Assembly (NCBI GenBank): GCA_017936285.1
Contig: JAGBFU010000056.1
Span: forward strand, 1 to 51,966
DNA: 51,966 bases
Source of the DNA: Marinifilaceae bacterium
GTDB taxonomy: Bacteria; Bacteroidota; Bacteroidia; Bacteroidales; Marinifilaceae
Direction of reading: 5' to 3'
Shown here in pieces: positions 41,947-50,363 of the stretch. Position 1 is the first letter of the stretch, and every line of letters starts with the position of its first letter. The notes beneath the pieces are model-generated. The model did not search any database and had not been told where the DNA came from. It worked only from the letters and a program-made list of their open reading frames with translations. Position numbers and translations under genes: made by a program.

Positions 41947-44469
41947 CTATCCGCAGCGAGACCAACCACAAGTCTTACAAATCAAACATCCCTCTTGATA
42001 TGTCAACTCTCCACCGCAATTACCACATGTCTCTCCCTCTGCCAAAGCTCCATTAGGAACATACTTTTTCAAAGCTCTCTGCACTCCATTCTTCCATGTG
42101 TTGATATTCTCGTTATCAAACTCCATGGCATTGATCAAAGATACTGTCTGTGCGACCGGCATACCATAACGCAACACTCCGGAGATCAACTTAGCATAGT
42201 TCCAGAACTCCTTGTCAAACTTATATGACAATCCCTCAACGGTAGTCTTGAAACCTCGCTTATTACTGAACTGGAAGTCGTAACGGCTATTACCATCCTC
42301 ATCAAAGTGTTTTACAATCTTTCCGTGAGTAACCGATTTAGGCAACATGATTCCCTCATCATCATCGGTAATTCCTGTAAAGATCTCGTATGGACGACCA
42401 TCGTACAAACCGATGAAAGCAATCCATTTATCTTTATTATTCTGGAATCGTACCACATCAGCCTCTAGCTCTATCGGACGTTTTTCCGGGAATATCGATG
42501 GTTGCTTTGGCTCCTGCTTTTTCTCAGCCTTTGCTGATACAAGAATTCCGGCTCTTGAACCCTCACGATATACGGTAACACCCTTACAGCCACATCTCCA
42601 TGCCTCTACATACAACTGGCCTACCAACTCTTTGGTTGCATCTGCAGGAAGATTCACTGTAACACTGATTGAGTGGTCAACCCACTTCTGAATAGCACCC
42701 TGCATCTTAACCTTAGCCACCCAGTCAATATCATTGGCTGTAGCCTTATAGTATGGAGACTCTGCAATCAAATCATCAATCTCTGTCTGTGAATACTTTT
42801 TATCAGTATCGTAACCATTGATTCGCATCCACTCCAGGAACTTTGGGTGGTAAACAATATACTCCTCGTAAGAATCACCAACCTCATCAACGAAATCCAC
42901 ATGAGCCCCTGAGTCCAAATCGGTAATCTTTCTTCTGCGCTTGTAAACAGGCATAAATACCGGCTCAATTCCCGATGTAGTCTGAGTCATAAGACTGGTC
43001 GTTCCGGTCGGAGCAATAGTCAAGCAGGCAATATTTCTACGGCCATACTTTCTGATATCCTCAACCAGCTGAGGATCCTTCTCTGCCATTCTTGCAAGGA
43101 AAGGATTATTCTTCTCACGCTCTGCATCGTAAACTCCGAAAGCACCACGCTCCTTAGCCATAACCATTGAAGATCTGTAACACTCCATTGCCAAAGTACT
43201 CTGGACTTTTACGGCAAAATCGGTCGCCTCGTCTGTTCCATAACGCAAACCCAAAGCAGCAAGCATATCTCCCTCCGCAGTAATACCGACTCCGGTTCTT
43301 CTTCCCTGTAAAGCCTTATCCTTAATCTTCTGCCACAAACGAATCTCTGTATATTTCAACTCAGGATCCTCGGGATCAGACTCGATCTTATTCAAAATAG
43401 CATCAATCTTCTCCAGCTCAAGATCAATAATATCATCCATCATACGCTGAGCGATTGCAACATGCTTCTTGAACAACTCCATATTGAACGAGGCCTCCTT
43501 TGTGAAAGGATTCTCTACATATGAATACAAATTAACAGCCAACAATCTACATGAGTCGTATGGACACAATGGAATCTCTCCGCATGGATTTGTAGATATT
43601 GTTCTAAAGCCTAGATCTGCATAACAATCAGGCAGACTCTCACGAGTAATAGTATCCCAGAACAGAATTCCCGGCTCTGCAGATTTCCATGCATTGAAAA
43701 CAATCTTCTCCCACAACTTCTTAGCCTCGATACTCTTGATAAACTTAGGATTCTCTGAGAAGACAGGGAACTTCTGAACATACTCGGTATCGTTAACAGC
43801 TGCCTCCATGAAGGCATCATCAATTCTTACAGATACGTTAGCACCTGTAATTTTACCCTCAACCATTTTGGCATCGATAAAATCTTCAGCATCTGGGTGA
43901 TTGATAGAGACACTCAACATCAAAGCTCCACGACGGCCATCCTGCGCAACCTCACGTGTAGAGTTTGAATAACGCTCCATAAATGGAACAACTCCTGTTG
44001 AGGTTAAAGCAGAGTTCATAACCGGTGAACCCTTTGGACGCAAATGAGACAAATCGTGACCTACACCGCCGCGGCGCTTCATCAACTGCACCTGCTCCTG
44101 ATCAATCTTCATTACACCTCCATACGAATCCGAATGGCCTTCATTTCCAATAACAAAACAGTTTGACAACGATGCTATCTGGAAATTATTTCCAATTCCT
44201 GTCATTGGACCACCCTGTGGAACAATGTAACGGAAATTTTTCATCACATCGAACAACTCTTCAACTGACATTGGATTCTGATATTTCCGCTCAATACGAT
44301 TAATCTCACTTGCCAATCGCATGTGCATATCATCCGGTGTTCTCTCGTAGTAATTCCCATAGGAATCCTTCAATGCATACTTTGAAATCCAAACCTTAGT
44401 AGCAAGGGCATCTCCCTTAAAATACTCTAAACAAGGCTCATAGATCTCGTCATAGGTGTAACTTTTCAT
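41947..44469 (-). CDS. nrdJ: B12-dependent (class II) ribonucleotide reductase
   Basis: Makes deoxyribonucleotides with adenosylcobalamin and needs no oxygen. The 840-residue chain has NPCGEIPLCPYDSC, where C296 and C302 lie in the region of the radical cysteine, the phosphate-binding IAPTGTTSLMTQTTSG loop, and CKGVTVYREGSR. The C-terminus carries a CGNCGG...CKTCGWSRCG zinc-ribbon-like tail that should also provide the reducing cysteines. There is no N-terminal ATP-cone, so overall activity regulation may differ. A -7 element lies at 44507-44514. No cobalamin riboswitch is recognisable upstream. It heads the nrdJ-ribF-membrane protein unit. Confidence 0.96.
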   Translation of the reverse strand: MKSYTYDEIYEPCLEYFKGDALATKVWISKYALKDSYGNYYERTPDDMHMRLASEINRIERKYQNPMSVEELFDVMKNFRYIVPQGGPMTGIGNNFQIASLSNCFVIGNEGHSDSYGGVMKIDQEQVQLMKRRGGVGHDLSHLRPKGSPVMNSALTSTGVVPFMERYSNSTREVAQDGRRGALMLSVSINHPDAEDFIDAKMVEGKITGANVSVRIDDAFMEAAVNDTEYVQKFPVFSENPKFIKSIEAKKLWEKIVFNAWKSAEPGILFWDTITRESLPDCYADLGFRTISTNPCGEIPLCPYDSCRLLAVNLYSYVENPFTKEASFNMELFKKHVAIAQRMMDDIIDLELEKIDAILNKIESDPEDPELKYTEIRLWQKIKDKALQGRRTGVGITAEGDMLAALGLRYGTDEATDFAVKVQSTLAMECYRSSMVMAKERGAFGVYDAEREKNNPFLARMAEKDPQLVEDIRKYGRRNIACLTIAPTGTTSLMTQTTSGIEPVFMPVYKRRRKITDLDSGAHVDFVDEVGDSYEEYIVYHPKFLEWMRINGYDTDKKYSQTEIDDLIAESPYYKATANDIDWVAKVKMQGAIQKWVDHSISVTVNLPADATKELVGQLYVEAWRCGCKGVTVYREGSRAGILVSAKAEKKQEPKQPSIFPEKRPIELEADVVRFQNNKDKWIAFIGLYDGRPYEIFTGITDDDEGIMLPKSVTHGKIVKHFDEDGNSRYDFQFSNKRGFKTTVEGLSYKFDKEFWNYAKLISGVLRYGMPVAQTVSLINAMEFDNENINTWKNGVQRALKKYVPNGALAEGETCGNCGGELTYQEGCLICKTCGWSRCG

Positions 44470-44506
44470 TTTGATCTGCTGTTTTTATTTGTATTCGTAA
44501 CAGGTA

Positions 44507-44514
44507 CAAAGTTA
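44507..44514 (-). promoter_or_regulatory. -7 element before nrdJ
   Basis: TAACTTTG on the minus strand, 37 bases before the nrdJ ATG. An identical octamer occurs on the same strand at 44666-44673 and might be a second start. No clear -33 element for either. Confidence 0.5.
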
Positions 44515-44544
44515 AGAAATCAAAACTATAAAACACCATAAAGA

Positions 44545-44753
44545 GGAAACTTTTTTATTAAAAAAAACACCAAAATGATCAACCATCAGATAATCAAAGT
44601 TTTCATTTTGGGAAACTTCAAATTTCAAAAGTTTTCCAAAAAGTAAATTTTTACGACTCATCAAACAAAGTTAAATAGGTAAAAATCAAGACAAAACAAA
44701 AAAAAAGAAGCCTATTAGCTTCTCCTCTAAAATTTCCAAAGTTGAAAACTTTT
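44545..44753. repeat. AT-rich region with repeated gaaaactt motifs
   Basis: The 282-base gap between nrdJ and rimM holds no gene. It carries five variants of a short motif: ggaaactttt (44545-44554), its inverse aaagttttc (44596-44604), ggaaacttc (44611-44619), aaaagttttcc (44627-44637) and gaaaactttt (44744-44753). The middle pair at 44611-44637 can fold into a hairpin with a one-base bulge. This may be a regulatory array for nrdJ or a by-product of low complexity. Confidence 0.4.
44698..44723 (-). terminator. Terminator after rimM
   Basis: Minus strand: a 6-base stem (agaagc/gcttct) with a 6-base loop (44706-44723), followed by a run of nine T. It lies 28 bases after the rimM stop. Confidence 0.82.
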
Positions 44754-45282
44754 AATTCAAATTTAATAAATCATCGGGAACCGAAACATATAGAATTCTT
44801 TTGTCATCATCCATATCAAGAATGAACTCATCGCCAAGCGGCAAAAGAACCTCTTTCCCGTCCACAACTATAGTAAATACAATATTTCCTGAGTAATCTA
44901 CTACATCTTCAACCTCTCCTATCTGCTGGGTATTCACATCACAAGTATGATAGCCAACAAATCTGTATATATCGGTAGGATCATCGCTCTCCTCATCTTC
45001 AATAAGCGAGGTTTCAACCATAACAGTCGAACCAACCAGAGCAAGTGCCTCCTTTTCAGTATCTACATCATCGAGATGTATAAGATAAGAACTCCCTCCA
45101 CGAGTTCTTACACTATCGGGAGTAATAAAAAAGGGAACCGGTCCTCCCTCCAATATAAGGAATACCGGTTCTCCTTCGAAATCTTCCAACAGAACCTCCT
45201 CACACTGCACTACCACATTTCCACGCAAACCGTGAATTTTGGTAATTGTACCTATTTCTGTGAGGTCGTCTATTGTAATCAT
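44752..45282 (-). CDS. rimM: 16S rRNA processing protein RimM
   Basis: A 176-residue ribosome maturation factor that helps assemble the 30S head, and binds S19 in other bacteria. Start at ATG 45282 (MITIDDLTEIGTITKIHG). The frame is open to 45486, but that 68-residue extension is a Leu/Arg-rich out-of-frame reading of the rpsP tail. RimM N-domain motif ITKIHGLRGNVVV and C-terminal PRC-barrel segment (about 100-170, IGEVEDVVDYSGN) are present. It follows rpsP by seven bases, the usual rpsP-rimM pairing. Confidence 0.93.
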   Translation of the reverse strand: MITIDDLTEIGTITKIHGLRGNVVVQCEEVLLEDFEGEPVFLILEGGPVPFFITPDSVRTRGGSSYLIHLDDVDTEKEALALVGSTVMVETSLIEDEESDDPTDIYRFVGYHTCDVNTQQIGEVEDVVDYSGNIVFTIVVDGKEVLLPLGDEFILDMDDDKRILYVSVPDDLLNLN

Positions 45283-45289
45283 TGCAAAA

Positions 45290-45817
45290 TTATTCTGCTG
45301 ACTCAGCTGGAGCCTCCTCTGATGCCTCTGCAGCAGCAGCAGCCTTAGCAGCCTCAATCTCAGCCAACTTCTTAGCAACAGCCTCCTCTTTTGCAGCACG
45401 TGTCTTAGCCTCCTCAGCCAATGTAGCCTGAGTCTTAGCAACACCGTCCTTAGCAAGAGCAGCTTTCTTTGCAGCGATCTTCTCATTCTTTGCGTTCAAC
45501 CAAGCCTGGAATTTAGCCTCAGCTGTAGCCTGATCAAAAGCACCCTTCTTAACTCCACCCTGCAAGTGTTTCATCATCAAAACACCGGTGTAAGAAAGAA
45601 TACGGTTAGCAGTCTCGGTTGGTTGAGCACCAGTATTTACCCAATACAATGCACGATCAAAGTTGATGTTGATTGTTGCAGGATTTGTGTTAGGATCATA
45701 GATTCCCAATTTCTCAATGAATCTACCGTCGCGTGGAGCTCTGCTGTCCGCAACTACTACATGATAAACAGCGTGACGTTTGTGTCCGTGTCTAGCCAAT
45801 CTAATTTTTGTTGCCAT
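45290..45817 (-). CDS. rpsP: 30S ribosomal protein S16 with long Ala/Glu tail
   Basis: A small-subunit ribosomal protein. Residues 1-85 are the S16 core ([21 protein letters not shown], then [15 protein letters not shown]). The following ~90 residues are a low-complexity helix rich in Ala, Glu and Lys, ending [11 protein letters not shown], which other phyla lack; in Bacteroidota such a tail is common. The leader contains a -7 element (45872-45879) and a hairpin (45850-45866) just upstream. rimM follows in the same transcript. Confidence 0.96.
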   Translation of the reverse strand: MATKIRLARHGHKRHAVYHVVVADSRAPRDGRFIEKLGIYDPNTNPATININFDRALYWVNTGAQPTETANRILSYTGVLMMKHLQGGVKKGAFDQATAEAKFQAWLNAKNEKIAAKKAALAKDGVAKTQATLAEEAKTRAAKEEAVAKKLAEIEAAKAAAAAEASEEAPAESAE

Positions 45818-45849
45818 TTTTAATTTAATTTATTTAATGAATTAGACAT

Positions 45850-45866
45850 GCCTATACCCGATAGGC
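45850..45866 (-). promoter_or_regulatory. Hairpin in the rpsP leader
   Basis: Perfect 6-base arms (gcctat/ataggc) around a 5-base loop begin about 6 bases after the -7 element and end 33 bases before the rpsP ATG. It has no T tract, so it is not a terminator. It may stabilise the message or act in feedback control; neither is shown. Confidence 0.45.
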
Positions 45867-45871
45867 GGGCG

Positions 45872-45879
45872 CAAAGTTA
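45872..45879 (-). promoter_or_regulatory. -7 element for rpsP-rimM
   Basis: TAACTTTG on the minus strand, 55 bases before the rpsP ATG, so the predicted message has a leader of about 45-50 bases. No clear -33 element. Confidence 0.55.
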
Positions 45880-45905
45880 CTACATTTATTCTAAATCACA
45901 AAACA

Positions 45906-45922
45906 AATTTTCACCGAAAATT
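45906..45922 (-). terminator. Weak terminator at the end of the glutamine synthetase gene
   Basis: Minus strand: 7-base arms (aattttc/gaaaatt) around a 3-base loop, followed by a T-rich tract (tttgtttt). The stem overlaps the stop codon by two bases and is AT-rich, so it is weak. Confidence 0.4.
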
Positions 45923-48110
45923 ATCTGATAAACAACAACTCTCTATATTTGGGCATAGGCCATACCTGGTCATCAATACAATCCTCAAGTTCGTCAACAT
46001 GATAACGAATCACATCGAAATACGGGAAGACATTATTTTGGTATGACAATGCCTTTTCACGCTCATCAAGAATCTCATTCGCCACCTTACGAGCCTCAGT
46101 CATGGCATCGACACTCTCATGAATAGCTGTGATATGTTTAGAAATCTTCTCTACCATTGCCATATCATATTTTGCCAACCCCTTTACTTGCTCTGCACTG
46201 AATAGCTGAGTGAATTTGGTCAGCTTTCCAAGCAGAATATCCTGATACTTCGATGCAGCAGGAATAATATGGTTAAATGCCAGATTACCCAACACACGTC
46301 CCTCAATCTGAACCTTCTTGGTATATATCTCCATATAGACCTCGGTTCTTGACTCCAGCTCCTTACGAGTAAAGACATTCGTACTCTCGAACATCCTTAC
46401 ACTCTTCTCTGAAACATAGTTATCAAGAATCAATGGAACACTTGTCTCACAATCCAAGCCTCGTACCTTAGCCTCACGCTTCCACTCATTGCTATAACCA
46501 TTGCCGTCAAAGCGGATAGCTTTGCACTGCTTCACGCACTCTTTTACAACTGTATATATCGCTTCAAGTTTAGGCTTTCCAACAGCAATCAAAGCATCAA
46601 CCTGCGATTTGAATTTAACCAACTGCTCTGCAACGATCGAGTTTAAGACTGTCATTGATTGAGCACAATTGGCCGAAGATCCAACCGCACGGAACTCAAA
46701 TCTGTTTCCTGTAAAGGCAAACGGAGAGGTTCTGTTTCTATCGGTATTGTCGCGCATCAACTCTGGAATAAATCCAACCCCCTGCATTGTAAATCCCGAC
46801 TTATCGTGAACCTCCAAAGCCTGCTCCAAAGGTAGCGACTCGATTTTATCAAGAATTCCTGACAATTGTGAACCCAAAAAGGCAGACAAGATTGCAGGAG
46901 GCGCCTCATGACCTCCAAGACGGTGAGTATTTGTTGCACTGATAATCGATGCCTTTAACAGAGCATCGTGCTCCTGAACTGCACACAATACATTTACAAG
47001 GAATGTTATAAACTGTAGATTCTCCATTGGATTATCGGCAGGAGACAACAAGTTAATCCCTGTATTTGTCTGCATTGACCAGTTGCAGTGCTTTCCTGAT
47101 CCATTGATTCCCTTGAATGGCTTCTCATGCAGCAACATTCTGAAATTATGACGACGTGCAGTCTTCTTCATAATCATCATAAGGAGCTGATTATGGTCAT
47201 TGGCGAGATTTGCAGTTTCAAATATAGGTGCAATCTCGAACTGATTAGGAGCCACCTCGTTATGACGTGTCTTCAATGGAATTCCCAACTTCAGACACTC
47301 AAACTCCAAATCCTTCATATATGCCTGAACACGTGTTGGTATTGAACCAAAGTAGTGATCATCAAGCTGCTGATTCTTAGCACTCTCGTGGCCTATCAAT
47401 GTTCTTCCTGTCAATAGCAAATCGGGACGTGCATCATAGAGCGACTTATCAATCAAAAAGTACTCCTGCTCCCATCCCAAATTGATTGTTATCTTCTTGA
47501 CATTATCGTCAAAATATTGACACACTGCTGTTGCAGCCTTATTAATTGCAGTCTCTGACTTTAAAAGGGGAGTTTTATAATCCAAGGCCTCGCCCGTATA
47601 TGAGATAAAGATTGTTGGAATACAGAGTGTATCATCCATAATAAAGGCGGGCGAGGTTACATCCCATGCACTGTAACCGCGAGCCTCAAAGGTGCTGCGA
47701 ATACCTCCGCTCGGGAAACTTGAGGCGTCGGGCTCCTGCTGTATAAGCAACTTACCCGAGAACTTCTCAATAACACCATCGTGAGTAAGTTCGATAAAAT
47801 TATCGTGCTTCTCTGCAGTTGAACCTGTTAATGGTTGGAACAAGTGGGTGTAGTGGGTTGCCCCCATCTCCATTGCCCAATCCTTCATTGCAGCAGCAAC
47901 TCCATCGGCCATCTTTCTATCCAATGGAACTCCCTGCTCTACTGAGCGTTGAACTGCATTATATATCTCTTTTGGCAAATACTTTGCCATCTTCTCGCGA
48001 TTAAAAACATTCACCCCGTAGTAATCTGAAGTCCTTTCAGCCGGAGCCTTTACCTGAACGGCGGAACGCTTAACCGCCTCCTCAATCATTTTAAATCTGA
48101 ATGTTGTCAT
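45921..48110 (-). CDS. glnN: Glutamine synthetase type III
   Basis: Makes glutamine from glutamate and ammonia with ATP. The 729-residue chain is of the large GSIII class first characterised in Bacteroides, not the 470-residue GlnA class. Motifs: NLGWEQEYFLID, KTRHNEVAPNQFEIAPIFE, GINGSGKHCNWSMQTNTGINL and RLGGHEAPPAI. It is a single-gene unit with a -7 element at 48134-48141 and a weak terminator. No nitrogen-regulatory site is recognisable. Confidence 0.97.
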   Translation of the reverse strand: MTTFRFKMIEEAVKRSAVQVKAPAERTSDYYGVNVFNREKMAKYLPKEIYNAVQRSVEQGVPLDRKMADGVAAAMKDWAMEMGATHYTHLFQPLTGSTAEKHDNFIELTHDGVIEKFSGKLLIQQEPDASSFPSGGIRSTFEARGYSAWDVTSPAFIMDDTLCIPTIFISYTGEALDYKTPLLKSETAINKAATAVCQYFDDNVKKITINLGWEQEYFLIDKSLYDARPDLLLTGRTLIGHESAKNQQLDDHYFGSIPTRVQAYMKDLEFECLKLGIPLKTRHNEVAPNQFEIAPIFETANLANDHNQLLMMIMKKTARRHNFRMLLHEKPFKGINGSGKHCNWSMQTNTGINLLSPADNPMENLQFITFLVNVLCAVQEHDALLKASIISATNTHRLGGHEAPPAILSAFLGSQLSGILDKIESLPLEQALEVHDKSGFTMQGVGFIPELMRDNTDRNRTSPFAFTGNRFEFRAVGSSANCAQSMTVLNSIVAEQLVKFKSQVDALIAVGKPKLEAIYTVVKECVKQCKAIRFDGNGYSNEWKREAKVRGLDCETSVPLILDNYVSEKSVRMFESTNVFTRKELESRTEVYMEIYTKKVQIEGRVLGNLAFNHIIPAASKYQDILLGKLTKFTQLFSAEQVKGLAKYDMAMVEKISKHITAIHESVDAMTEARKVANEILDEREKALSYQNNVFPYFDVIRYHVDELEDCIDDQVWPMPKYRELLFIR

Positions 48111-48133
48111 ATACTAACTCATCTAACAGAGTG

Positions 48134-48141
48134 CAAAATTA
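48134..48141 (-). promoter_or_regulatory. -7 element for glutamine synthetase
   Basis: TAATTTTG on the minus strand, 23 bases before the ATG at 48110. No -33 TTTG at the expected distance; the upstream region is the end of the lipoprotein gene. Confidence 0.5.
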
Positions 48142-48154
48142 CTTTATGACTCAA

Positions 48155-49315
48155 TTAAAAACAAATTTGATTCATCAAATCCTTTTTTAAATGTTTTCTG
48201 CACAGGATTGGATTATCATCCTCAGCGAGAGTCTCCTTTATCTTAAGTAACTCAGGACTATTTATTTCTGTGTCATCCATATCTAAAACAAGTTCCGCTC
48301 CCATATTTGAGAGATTATCTTCAGACAATCCCCACAAATCTCCATCTTCAACTAAGATTGCTTTTTGACCATCGAATATAAGAATCTCATTAAGCACCAT
48401 ACTAATCCGCATCAAGAGATACCCATCCGACGATACTATTTCACTATATCCATAACTCAGTCCTGCATTACCTATATTTCTAATCACATCTAAAGGTTCC
48501 AACTCTTTGTTCTGAACAAGAAATGCAGAATCGACCAATTTACGCTCTATGTCAAAGGAGTATTCAGGCTCCAACTTACCATTATTATATCTCCACACAT
48601 CATGGCTCAACAGAGAGACTCCTAAAACTTCACCTTTATATTTTACTATCGGCTTGGTAATTGCGTGGTACGCCCCATGCTTTGATTCCCAAAATGTTTT
48701 GCCTGTCAAAGGCTTGGAAATTAAACTATCTCCATGGGGAGTTAAAAGTCTATACTCATATTTTGAATCCTCGGGCACATTTCGCACATATTCATCCAAA
48801 CGAGGTGGTAAACCATTATGCCCCAAAAATTTTCCATCTGGCAGGGGTTCAATATAATCCATATAGAGATCACCACTATTCACCTTATATGCCTTGATAA
48901 AGGCTCCATCATAAGAGTATAGCAACAATCTTTTAGTATAACTGCATAGGATTCCCACATAATTATGCTCGCGGTCAACAAAAACGTTTTGAGCGTAAAG
49001 ATACTCCTCTGGACCACGCCCCATAGCGCCAACTCTATTCAGAAACTTACCCTCGCTTGAAAAGAGATAGATGTATGATTCTCGCGTAAATATTGGATCG
49101 TCATATACAATGATATAGTTGGTATCGCGCCAAACTCTACTGATATTGGAAATCAAACATGAATCAGTTGTCTCCAGAGCGATATACTCCTTATAATCTA
49201 TATATTCAGATAGTTTTGACCCCTCAACAATCTTAACTGAAGACTCTTTTCCACCTCCTGCACAACCCAGAAGTCCGCAGATTGCTAACAAGAGAATGAG
49301 TTTTCCAATATTCAT
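48155..49315 (-). CDS. Six-bladed beta-propeller lipoprotein
   Basis: A 386-residue lipoprotein starting at ATG 49315, where a lipobox follows (ICGLLGC, C18). The rest is a series of beta-propeller blades (YIYLFSSEGKFLNRVGAMGRGPEEY, broken here as YIYLFSSEGKF then LNRVGAMGRGPEEY), as in the 6-bladed propeller family common in Bacteroidota. The frame is open further upstream to 49579 only because the preceding ACP-like gene has lost its own stop frame; the lipobox would be buried internally in that reading. Ligand or partner is unknown. Confidence 0.8.
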   Translation of the reverse strand: MNIGKLILLLAICGLLGCAGGGKESSVKIVEGSKLSEYIDYKEYIALETTDSCLISNISRVWRDTNYIIVYDDPIFTRESYIYLFSSEGKFLNRVGAMGRGPEEYLYAQNVFVDREHNYVGILCSYTKRLLLYSYDGAFIKAYKVNSGDLYMDYIEPLPDGKFLGHNGLPPRLDEYVRNVPEDSKYEYRLLTPHGDSLISKPLTGKTFWESKHGAYHAITKPIVKYKGEVLGVSLLSHDVWRYNNGKLEPEYSFDIERKLVDSAFLVQNKELEPLDVIRNIGNAGLSYGYSEIVSSDGYLLMRISMVLNEILIFDGQKAILVEDGDLWGLSEDNLSNMGAELVLDMDDTEINSPELLKIKETLAEDDNPILCRKHLKKDLMNQICF

Positions 49316-49316
49316 G

Positions 49317-49579
49317 TTATTCAAACATCTCTTCCAGATAGTCTGTATCGGCACAAGCAAGTACCACATTTGAATATCCATCGGAGTGTGAATCAATTCC
49401 TCAAGATTTTCATTAATCTCAGACTCAAACTCCTCTTCAATTGACATCAACAACTCCACAAAATCCAAATCATCCCCAAGCTCCCTGAGGTTGGTAGTAT
49501 CATTTACTTCAGAATATGAGACATCATAATGCTCAGCAACGATACTTTTAATTCTCTCTAACAATAACTCTTTTAGCAT
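49317..49579 (-). pseudogene. Frameshifted ACP-like gene without phosphopantetheine serine
   Basis: Residues 1-58 (LLLERIKSIVAEHYDVS, then FVELLMSIEEEFESEI) match an acyl carrier protein, but the Asp-Ser-Leu attachment motif reads LGDDLD, so the serine is missing. Around 49393 the likely coding frame changes: in the -1 frame the sequence continues IDSHSDGYSNVVLACADTD and YLEEMFE and stops at TAA 49317-49319, one base before the next ATG. In the starting frame it runs on unstopped into the lipoprotein. The 263-base span is one short of a multiple of three, as expected for a single-base loss near gagga. Sequencing error, programmed shifting or real decay are all possible. Confidence 0.6.
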
Positions 49580-49595
49580 AATATCATATTTTATA

Positions 49596-50360
49596 TCACT
49601 TTACTCTCATTACTCTTATGCCTGTACATCTGCGATTATTTATAACATAATCTGCCAGATAATCGGGATCCACACACACTTTATTGTAGCGGGTTGAGGC
49701 ATGCAATAACTTGGTATGACCATCCTCCTTATATACAAAACCCATGTGGGTAAAATCGAGTCCCTCAATAGCAGTCATAAAAAGGACAATATCTCCGTCA
49801 TTCAATTTATGGGCCACCTCAGGTACCTTATGAGCAGGGATATAGTAGTAAGGCTCGTTGGAAATAGAGTCTTCAATAACCCGCAACTCCTCAATTAAAG
49901 CTCTGTCTGCACTCAATGCAGGATATGACGGGTAATGTGTTGTCATAAAATCCAGACGTTTCATACCCATTGTAGTAGAGTACTCGTCTGTAACCTCGTC
50001 CAAAATTCCCATCTTAACATTATTTCCAATCCAATCCGAAGCATAGTGCAGACGCGACATATAACCATCACGCTCTCCATCGCGGTAACGAATTCGCTCC
50101 AATGCCCGACAGTAGTCAGTATCTTTAGGCGAGGGCTCACGTCCACTAACCATTGCAGCTACAACATACTCAACAAATGTTGTACAATCAACTCCACCCA
50201 GATTAACAACCAATGGTTCGCCGGCAACCTCCAATGTCTGCGCCTTGTATGGAGTATCCATAAAGTTATCGGCATAGTGTCTGAAGTCGGACAATTGGGC
50301 ATTACATGAAAAGAGTGGTAGTAATGCCAACGATAATATTGTAATAAATAGCTGTCTCAT
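49596..50360 (-). CDS. DUF1460 amidase-like lipoprotein
   Basis: A 254-residue exported protein of the DUF1460 family, structurally related to NlpC/P60 cysteine peptidases and thought to act on cell wall peptides or amides. LPLFSC gives a lipobox (C19). The catalytic cysteine is in GVDCTTFVEYV, the histidine in FTHMGFVY, and the ground DGDIVLF segment lies just before it. It lies three bases after the cobyrinate synthase gene and 16 before the ACP-like gene, so the four genes are probably one transcript. Substrate not established. Confidence 0.87.
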   Translation of the reverse strand: MRQLFITILSLALLPLFSCNAQLSDFRHYADNFMDTPYKAQTLEVAGEPLVVNLGGVDCTTFVEYVVAAMVSGREPSPKDTDYCRALERIRYRDGERDGYMSRLHYASDWIGNNVKMGILDEVTDEYSTTMGMKRLDFMTTHYPSYPALSADRALIEELRVIEDSISNEPYYYIPAHKVPEVAHKLNDGDIVLFMTAIEGLDFTHMGFVYKEDGHTKLLHASTRYNKVCVDPDYLADYVINNRRCTGIRVMRVK

Positions 50361-50363
50361 AGG

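Noticed and set aside
44470..44751. Cobalamin riboswitch upstream of nrdJ
   Set aside because: No recognisable B12-box or expected GC-rich helices; the region is almost entirely AT.
45283..45486. 68-residue N-terminal extension of RimM
   Set aside because: It is a Leu/Arg-rich out-of-frame reading of the rpsP C-terminal repeat. RimM motifs begin at the ATG at 45282.
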